Assembly: GCA_948474755.1 (NCBI GenBank) | Contig: CAOLHI010001247.1 | Coordinates: forward strand, 310,001 to 374,000 | Reading direction: 5' to 3' | From: Ctenosaura bakeri | Lineage: Eukaryota > Chordata > Lepidosauria > Squamata > Iguanidae | Length of the DNA: 64,000 nt | Shown here: positions 38,701-47,700 of the stretch, one piece after another | Numbering within the stretch: the first letter of the stretch is position 1 | Layout of the letters: each line of letters begins with the position of its first letter | Program-made: the position numbers and the translations under genes | Notes under the pieces: generated by a model | Told to the model about the DNA's origin: nothing | The model's database searches: none | What the model saw: only the letters and a program-made list of their open reading frames with translations

Positions 38701-41700
38701 ATTGTGTCAAGGTAAGCAAAGTACAGCCCCCTTGGGCCATATGTGGGCCCCAAAGTTTTTCTTTTTCTTTTAGCCCCAAACTTATGCACATCCAAGTGCT
38801 TTTTCTCTGGGGAAGCAAAAAGTGAGTTGCATCTCTTGAAAGATGCCAGTTTGATCTATTTATTTTTATGTAATATATTTCATTTATACCCAACCTTTCC
38901 CCTACCAAAGGACCAAAGGTTGGCTACAAAATTCAAAACAGAACTTTACGTTAAAAAATATTATTACAAAAGTTTAAAAACAATCAAACATAACTTCTAC
39001 TGCATTTAAAGTATAGTTAAAAAGAGAAAGCCAGCGTGGTATGGTGCAGGGATTCTTAACCTTTTCTTTACTGAGGACCTCCAGTAAATATAATTTGTTG
39101 CCATGGACTCTCCAAGAATTAACTCAAGATTTAAATATAGATTTAAATATTCAAATATTTAAGTATTAAAATGTGTATTATTCAATAAAGGCATCTGGAG
39201 ACTAGGATTCAAATTCCCACTCAGCCACTGGGTGACTTTAGGTAGGTCACATTCTCTCAGCCTCAGAGGAAAGCAAACGCAACTCCCTTGATCAAATCTT
39301 GTAAAAAAAGCCCCAATAGCTTCACCTTAGAGTTGCCATAAGTCAGAAGTGACTTGAAGGCACACAATAACAAAGTGCCACTGAGAGGGGGAGGTTCTTC
39401 CTCATCATCATGTCTCTCCCCTTTGCAAACAGACTTGCGGTGATCCTAAGGCCTATCAAAGGGGTTTTCTTGGCAAGATTTGTTGCCTTTGCCTTTCTGT
39501 GAGGCTGAGAGACTGTGACTTGCTTGAAATCATCCAGTGGGTTTCCCTGGCTAAGTGGGGATTCAGACCCTGGTCTCCAGAGTCATAACCTGGGTAGGCA
39601 CACATACCTGCTGCTGTGTCCATTTTGTCAGTAATACAGCACGGGGGTGGGGGGTGTTTGGGCACCAAAATGTGTCATCATTTGTAAACAAGGGAGTAGT
39701 TTGGGCAACCCCACATACCTGCTGCCTTGTCCCTTGATGCCCACATCTTCTGCTGACACATGCCCCAAACTACATGCACTTTTGGCACCTGCCCACCCAC
39801 TACTGCCTCCCTGCCACTGCTGGTGATATCGAGCAGTAGGGTTTCTTGGACCCCCCTGGACTCCAGCTGTTGGACCATGACAGGAGACCAGAGTTCAAAT
39901 CCCTAGTTGACCATGGAAATCCACTGGCTGACGTTGGACATGTCACACTTTATCAGCCTCAGAGGAAGGTAAGGGCAACCCCGCTCTGAACAAAACCTGG
40001 CAAGAAAATCCAGTGATATGGCAGCACTAAGGTGAATGTAGGTTGGAAATGACTTGACGGGATGAAAACATGCACACAAGACTTGAACAGGTTTCCATAA
40101 GTGCATACAACAACAGTAGCTAAAAAAAAATTTAAAATACACTTAAAACATAATTAAAATCATGCAAAATAAAAACAGAGCACAGTACTTTGAATACTGT
40201 TCTGCCATATGATTAAAATCAGTCAAAGTCCTGCCTAAATAAAAAGGTTTTAACCTGCTGACAGAAACAGAGCAGGGAGGGAGCTAACCAGACCTCCCGT
40301 GGGAGGAAATTGTCCAGTCTAGGAGCAGCCACTGAGGAGGCTCTGTTCTGTGTCCTCACCAACTATGCCTATGAAGCTGGTGGGGCTGAGAAAAAAGCTC
40401 CTCTCAAAAGTTCTTAGGCTGGCTTGTATAAGGAAAATACAGTCTTTTAACATTACTTACCTTTTAAAAATACCTTTTAAAATAGGCTGCAGGAGCCTTT
40501 GTACTTTTTTTCATTAAAAAATTAAAATCAGGATTTGGCTTCTAGTGCTTCCAGTTTTGACCCCCCTTCCCGATATTTTGACAGCTGATGCAACAGAAAA
40601 TTGGGTTTCTGGGTCTGCTGAGGTTGCCCACTCCTGTCTAAGAAATTAATTGTTCTTATATACACACCTCATCACAAAATTCTATGTTCACATGTTCAGT
40701 GGTAATCTCCTCTTGTCTTCCCTTATCACCAGTAACTTATATACATCTCTAGGATATTCACATTTAAAACCTGAAAAGATGGGGGGAGGGAAATCTCTCT
40801 TCATGCCTTGCCTGTGAAGAAAAGTTTTACAGAAGAATATCAATGCTTTTAAAAAAATATCATCTGCAAATTTTGTACTGGCATCACAAGTACCAATTTT
40901 CCAGTTCTTAGGTACTTATATGTACAAGGTACAGTATCCCTTTTTAAGAAGTAATGCTTCATTTGCCAGGAAGAGCAGAAAACAATAAAGCCCACAAGAT
41001 TCAAAGACTCATCACGCAAAAATCGCTCTGTTAAAAATAAATGCACACTGATGTGGCTTCTGCAACTTGTTTTCTTCAGCCACATTCCCAACTTATGATT
41101 TTCAAACTCCTTGTTCCATAGTTGGAAAGTATTTCAGGAGAAAAGGGAAAATGGGGCAAGAAAAGCACTTGCTAGACGCCCAGAGTCTGGCTCAGTATCT
41201 TCTCTAAAGAACATGTGAGTGTGTGGCATCCCTCTGTAAGAATTGCTATAAACATGTTCCAGGTATAGTTTTAGGTATGCTTTTATACCCACAAGATGTA
41301 GGGAAAGTTACAATTGCCATTCTGTGAGATCCAGGCTAATTCTCATAGAAATGTATTTAAAAGCTACTAAAACCTTCCCACTGTGAGAGTCAATGCCCTG
41401 GACTTCCCAAGTCCAGTAGTTTTAAGAATGAAACTTGGTGAAAAGTGCTGAACAGACACACGTGATGTCTCATAAAGAACAAAAAAGTTTCCCTTTGAAA
41501 CAAGTAGTTCCTTTCCCACTGAGGAAGAACATGCCACATGCAAACGGTATGCAAGGTATTACATATGCACCCGTGGTTTTCCAGTTTGTGGCGTTTGGAC
41601 ATTCCATTCCTCTAACTTGGGGCTACATTAAGTTAACAGGCTAAGGCACTGTTTCAAGCACACACACTCTATTGGCACTATAGAGCAACCTCAAATTCAA

Positions 41701-44700
41701 CAACCATAAAAGTTTTGCTAACACTTTTGGAATGGAAATATTTTCTACCTTTTAGCCTTCCAGTGCAACTATAGGAACACTATGAAGAACTGCTATTCTC
41801 AAACATTCTTTAAGACAGAGGTGGGCAACTTCTTGCAACTGGAGATCACCTTCAGGGATTAATTATTTCTTTGCCACCAAAAAATAAAAAATAAAGTATC
41901 ACCATCAACTCTATGATGTATTGTACACGTATGTCAAAGCATTCCCTCACACTATAGAAAAGAACATTTCACAGATTTTTGTCACAGCTAAAGTTTCAAA
42001 GAGAGGGTAAGAAACAAAAAAGCGGTGTTCTGTAGAAGCTGTGGTGGCAATTCTGCCACATAATTTATGGTAGCACAAAAGCTCCCAAAAAGATGTTTAT
42101 ACCCTTTGTATTGCCCATCCCTGGCTTGAGGCACAGCTAAAAACAGATGAGGAATCAAAACAAGCTTCAAATGTCTGCTTAAGTCTATCTCACCTTGTGA
42201 CACTTAAAACATGCAAAGCACTATTCTAAATGGAAGAAAATATTCCTTTCTAATAAAATCTAACTCATATTGCACTTTGGTTGAGTAACAGACTTTTTGT
42301 ATGCAAATTTCCACAATATATTTGTTAGTTTTTCAGGTGTCACAAGACCTTTAGTTTGGCTTCAACAGATTAACATGACCATCCTTCTGAAAGTACGCAT
42401 TTGATAACACAATTTATGTGTGTGACAGTAACAATACAGCTTGCTAACATTCTGACTTTTTAAAGGCTCCAACATGCTGAAACTGAAACACAAGTGCAGC
42501 AAAGAGTGGAGAGGGTGGAACACTGACCGCACATGGGAGTTCCCTCTTAGAGCAGGCAGTCATAGGAAAACAGAGTTGGGAAGTCTGAATTTCCTGATCA
42601 GTGGTGGGAGGGGGGGTCTCTTATCAAAAGGAAGTCCTATTTTGCAGACATCTCAGCAGAGAACAGAACAAACAGAGCCAATTTTATTTGGTAAAAAACT
42701 CCTACCTGGAAAAATGACCCATATTTACCATACACGTTACAACTATACCGATTGGCAAAAACACATGAACATGGTTATATACTTACAGCTCTTAAAGGAA
42801 TTTTGCCCAACACACTCTTATTTCAAGATTTCCTACTACTCATTTAAACCAACGTTAGTAAAGGTCAAGAGCACTGGTCTTCATAGGTACACAGTTTTTG
42901 GCTCAACTTGGTAGCCAAGTCAAAAAATGAGATAATAAGGAATTGTTCTAACTGGTCCCTGAATTGTTCAGAAATCCTAGATTGTTCTGAACTGACTCAG
43001 GGACAATTTTCTAGTCAATTTCCAGAGCTGGAATAGGTGGCACAGACTTGGCTCTTTCAGCCTCTACTGTAAATATTCTTTCTAGGCACTGTACTTCCAG
43101 AATATAGTGACTAAAGAAGCTCCCACAATCCTTTCTAGAACTGGAGCCTGTAGAATGAGCAGACTACAGTGCAACTGCAAATATTATTCCTGCCCCTTCT
43201 GTCAGCTCCAGGATTACACGGAAGGCTAGGGTCTTCCAGACAGCAGCTGCACTGATAAGCCAGGATCCAATATGGCCATACACAGAATATAAACCTCTGC
43301 CAGCATAACTATGCTGATAACCTGGGAGGTAATGGCTTCTTCTGTGCACTCACTAAATATATGCCAGTTGGAAGATCTTGGGCACAGCTCCAACTTCTCT
43401 GGACAGATTGGTTGTGGACACATGGCAAGGCTCTATCCAGCTTCCCTGGAACACCAGGGGTAGAACAAGAAGTAGTCATTGTCTAGATGAGGGAAGAAGC
43501 TGCTTTTCATTTACGGGTGCAGAAAGGCAGCCAGGTAGCTCCTGAGCACATTCCATGGCCAACCAGTGACGAGTTGAGATGGAGGTGCACTTCGGAGTCT
43601 CTGGCTGCCCTTGCACATACCATAAAAAGGTAACGCGCAAAGATACACAGACACTTTCTTTTACAATGTTTTAAAAAATACTTACACTGACATAACCTCA
43701 GGTAAAACCAGGGATTCTGGTCACAAAGAGTGTGAAAATGTCAAATCCTATTTGTCAATAATTTACAATGAGGGGATCTGCAGACAGAAGCAGAGGTTTC
43801 TACATCCATTATCACTTGTCTGAGAATAAACAATGAGGATTACATTGGGTTTACCTACAAATGTGGATGTCACCTAGCCATACTTCATTACTTCGAATGA
43901 GTTGTGCAAAAACATTCTGGCACAACGTTACGCCATTTTTACATGTGACTTGAATTCAGTCAGTATAAAAGATTGTGATTCTTTAAAGTTTTTGCAGTGC
44001 AAAAACAAACATATGAAGCTACCTTACTGAGGCATTTTGTTAGCCTAAATAGTAGTAGTTCTTCAAGGGTTCAGGCAGAAGTGACTTTGTGCAGCCCTAT
44101 TTTTGTAGATAAAAAAAAAAAAAAAAGAACCCCAGTGGTTGAACCTGGGACTTCTACACTCAAAGCAGGCACTTTCAATACTGAGCTATTATAACTCCAC
44201 CCTACACTCTTATACAGAATACATTTAGTCAGAATTTACACTGGAGAATAAGCACCTTTGACAGGTGAAGGAACTAATTTTAGCCCCATCCCAACCAAAT
44301 GGAAAGAAACCCCAGTTTTGCAAAATTACAAGGTATATGGGGTACATGTGCTTAAAAAACCCAGAAGTTTCACCACACTTCCCAAGGGCTTCCAGGAACA
44401 TGCTTCTCCTCTAAAACAAAGCATACCCTCAATATACTTACATCTTATTTTAGGATGGAAGTGCAATTTAATTTGCTGCTGCATTGCTGAAGATTATGGC
44501 ACAGAGCCAAATTTCACAGCAGGGGTTCCAGCAGGCTGAAAATATGACCAGAGGGCACATACCATCCAGGGGGCAGGTTCTGCCCACCCCTCAACATATT
44601 GAGACATATGCTTGAGTATTGTGGGGGGGGGAGTTTCTGTAAGAGTCAAAATATGCTTGCTGTTCAGAGAAGAAGCAGCCTTGTTTGTTCATACTGGTCG

Positions 44701-47700
44701 CTTCTATTTAACCCAGTCTTGTAGCAATGTACACCCACAGCATAACAAGCTACATAAACTTCCCCTCCCCTGGGCATCAATCTAGCATTTGGGAGAAGTC
44801 TGTAAACCACAAGCCCTCAGTTGTACACTAACAATGAATTCCTCCCCTCCTTTTCCAGTTCTGGGGTCATGAAAAAATGCTGAAATAGAAAAATAAATAT
44901 CAGTACTGTGATCACAACTCAAGAGTTCATGTTGAGCTATCTATACTACTGTATTCTTAGTTTACCCCATGTATAGCTACAGGATATTGTACGTGGCTCA
45001 AAATGAAGCAAGCCCCACCTTTACATTGCTACATTCAACAGCTGCTACAGTACATTTACACTACATTTAAAACAGATCTGCATTACCATTTATCCACTGT
45101 ATTGCCATATTAAAGTGGCAATATGGTGCCAATAGAAAACAAAGACAGAGCATTTATTTGTCATTTGCTTAAGCTTAAAGGAAGCTTTAAGGAAGCTTTA
45201 GAAAACATCCAGTGCAGTCAGTCCCTTCAGTATTTTAACTTAAAACTCTATTTCTTCCAGATGTGTTAAATAGGTTATTTAATTAAAACTGCTGGAGCAA
45301 TCTCTTCTCTTCCCAGGTTATAGAACTTCCAATATGCTTTGTACAGCCCTCTTAAAACTCTTAATTCAGAGCACTCTACCCAAAAGATCCTATGTCTGCT
45401 TATTTTACTCTGAAGTAAGTTTTTTATGCAAGGAAAGAGAAGGGCAGTCAGTATCGACCAGCAAGTTCATGAACTACAAATAAATCTTTTTACAGGGGCT
45501 TACTTCACGCCCACAGGAGGAATCAGAGAGGCCAGAGGCTATGGGAAGCACGCATTCTACAAGAGGCGAGCGGAGGGCGAGAGGGAAAAGAAACGAGTGA
45601 CACATGCTGTTCTCTACACTCAGCGCAACAGCCACTGCTGGCTCATGTCTCTTTCAGTCTGGCAGCAAGAAGCACATGGAGCTGCACTGCAAGTCTAACC
45701 ACTCAGGCAACCTACGCGCATGCCTGGCACGACTGTTGGGACAGACCAAGCTCAGCTATGTCGTCCTCCCCCCGCCGCCACCATCAGTAGCTAGAGCCAA
45801 GCAAAGCTGGTCAGGCTGGGGACAAAGGAAGGGGGAGGGGAGTAGCTATGAAGCAAATCAGAAAAGTGAAGGAAACAGGCAGCCTTTCCAATATCCCTTC
45901 CACACCTCAAACCCAGTTAAGGCCACACTGCAATCTTCTACTGGCTACCCATTCCAGTGTTCATGACTAGTCATCCCTAATCCCAGGAAACAGCACTCTC
46001 AGCTCTAGTCCTTTCTACTCAGAATTACAATGGCAGCCAGCTTTAAGAACATATTACTTACTGAGTACAGTGGAGGGGGTTAAAAAGGAAGAGAGCCCTG
46101 GCAGTGGTCCCAGCAAGAAGAAAAAAAGTTGAAGACTGCAGTAGCTCCCTATTATGGATTTGAGACAATACTAATTAATCCTTCTGCAATCCCGCCCCAA
46201 TATTGTAATCCACAGATGTCATCCCGACTCTGTTTTGTTCAAAGCAGGCAGTGCACACTCTTATTCTACAGATTGGGTGAGAGGTGGAGGGGGGGGTCAA
46301 GGCAGCCTTCTCTGAACAGACACTAAAACATGCATAGGCAAATGCATAACCAGCATCCTTCTTTCATGTAAAATGATTCTAGCCTCAGGGATGTTCCACA
46401 AGCCCACATTCATCAATTCCACTTTCGATGGTGTGGCCCCAGTTTAATTTTCAACATTTTAACTCTTAACCAGCAAACCCGATCCCTCAGAATCATGGCA
46501 CACTTGTTGTATACAGCCGTTACATATAACTAACCAGGATCTCTCTCCTTGCTTGTGCCATCCTCTTTGCCCCAAACTAATAACGACTCCTTGGGCCTTC
46601 CTCCTACACTCTCGACTGTTCAGGTTCTCTGAAGTTTATCACAACATCATCAGTTATCACAGTTTTGTACTTCAAGCACTCCTGTTCTCCCCTTTCCCAT
46701 TATAGGTATACTACCACCTGCTCTTAATTGCAACTGTTCCCTGATTCCTCAATCACCTAGGATGCCTTCAACTCCTGCCCCTCCTTCCCTTCTCTTCACC
46801 ATATCTGCCCCTCCTTCCCTTCTCTTCACCATATTGAGATATTAATTCACTTAACTCTGCTTACTTTCTGCTTGTTTCTCAGCCTCACTCTCAACACACC
46901 ACACTGCACCAGCCCTCAACAGGTGCCTTAGACCTGTCCCACTAAACTTCTCTTTAACCTACTTTTCCCCAGTCTGTTCACACCACCTCTTTCATGGACT
47001 TCTGGGCTTATCCGTCTCCAACTGATTCTATAACTTGGTACGTCCCTTCTTGGGCTTGCTCAGGCCTTCAGCACCTCTCTGTTCTACTATGCTTCTAGCT
47101 CCCCCCCGCACAAACCACACCCCCTTTTCTCAACTCTAGCTGCCCTACATAATGAGCTCCCAGCTCTTTATCACTCTTTATATCTCTCTCCTCCTGGTGC
47201 CTAGCTACACCTTTACCATTTAACCCCAGGCGCCAGGCTCTGTAGGAGAAGCACGGGAGCAGGAATATTCCAAAGCAGCCAGGCACTTTAAAACTAGTAT
47301 GCAAGAGGAACCGTACTTGCGTCACCCCATCTCCCTCAGACACCATGACTGCCTTTAGGCCACTCCATGTAACACATTCCCAGGTTGTTCAGAAAGCATG
47401 CACCCCCCAACCATACCCAGTGCCCCCTTATCACTCCAGCCACCCCTCCTTCCCTCGACTCTCTCTCTCCTCCCTTTCAGATCGTTCAACCATGCTATCT
47501 TTCACCTTAGTTCTGCTACCATCCACTTCACTTCCTTCCTTGGCAATGAAACTACATTGGTAGGCTTCCACCTAACAACCCCCACATAGGTTCACGCCAT
47601 GCCTCCTACCCCACCTTTTTTTATATCCCCCTGAAGTTTTCAACCACCGATCACCAGTCTATATCAGGCAACCCCAGAGCCCCCCATACCTGCCCCTTCT

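Larger units (their letters stand above)
38848..40440 (-). mobile_element. Old LINE relic split by nested insertions
   Basis: A reversed LINE tail (38848-39000, TTTATACCCAACCTTTCCCC) and a body segment (40190-40440, CTAAATAAAAAGGTTTTAAC, GACCTCCCGTGGGAGGAAAT) have the same orientation. They are separated by about 1 kb of SINE copies. The likeliest reading is one minus-strand element later invaded by SINEs; no coding frame survives. Confidence 0.5.
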
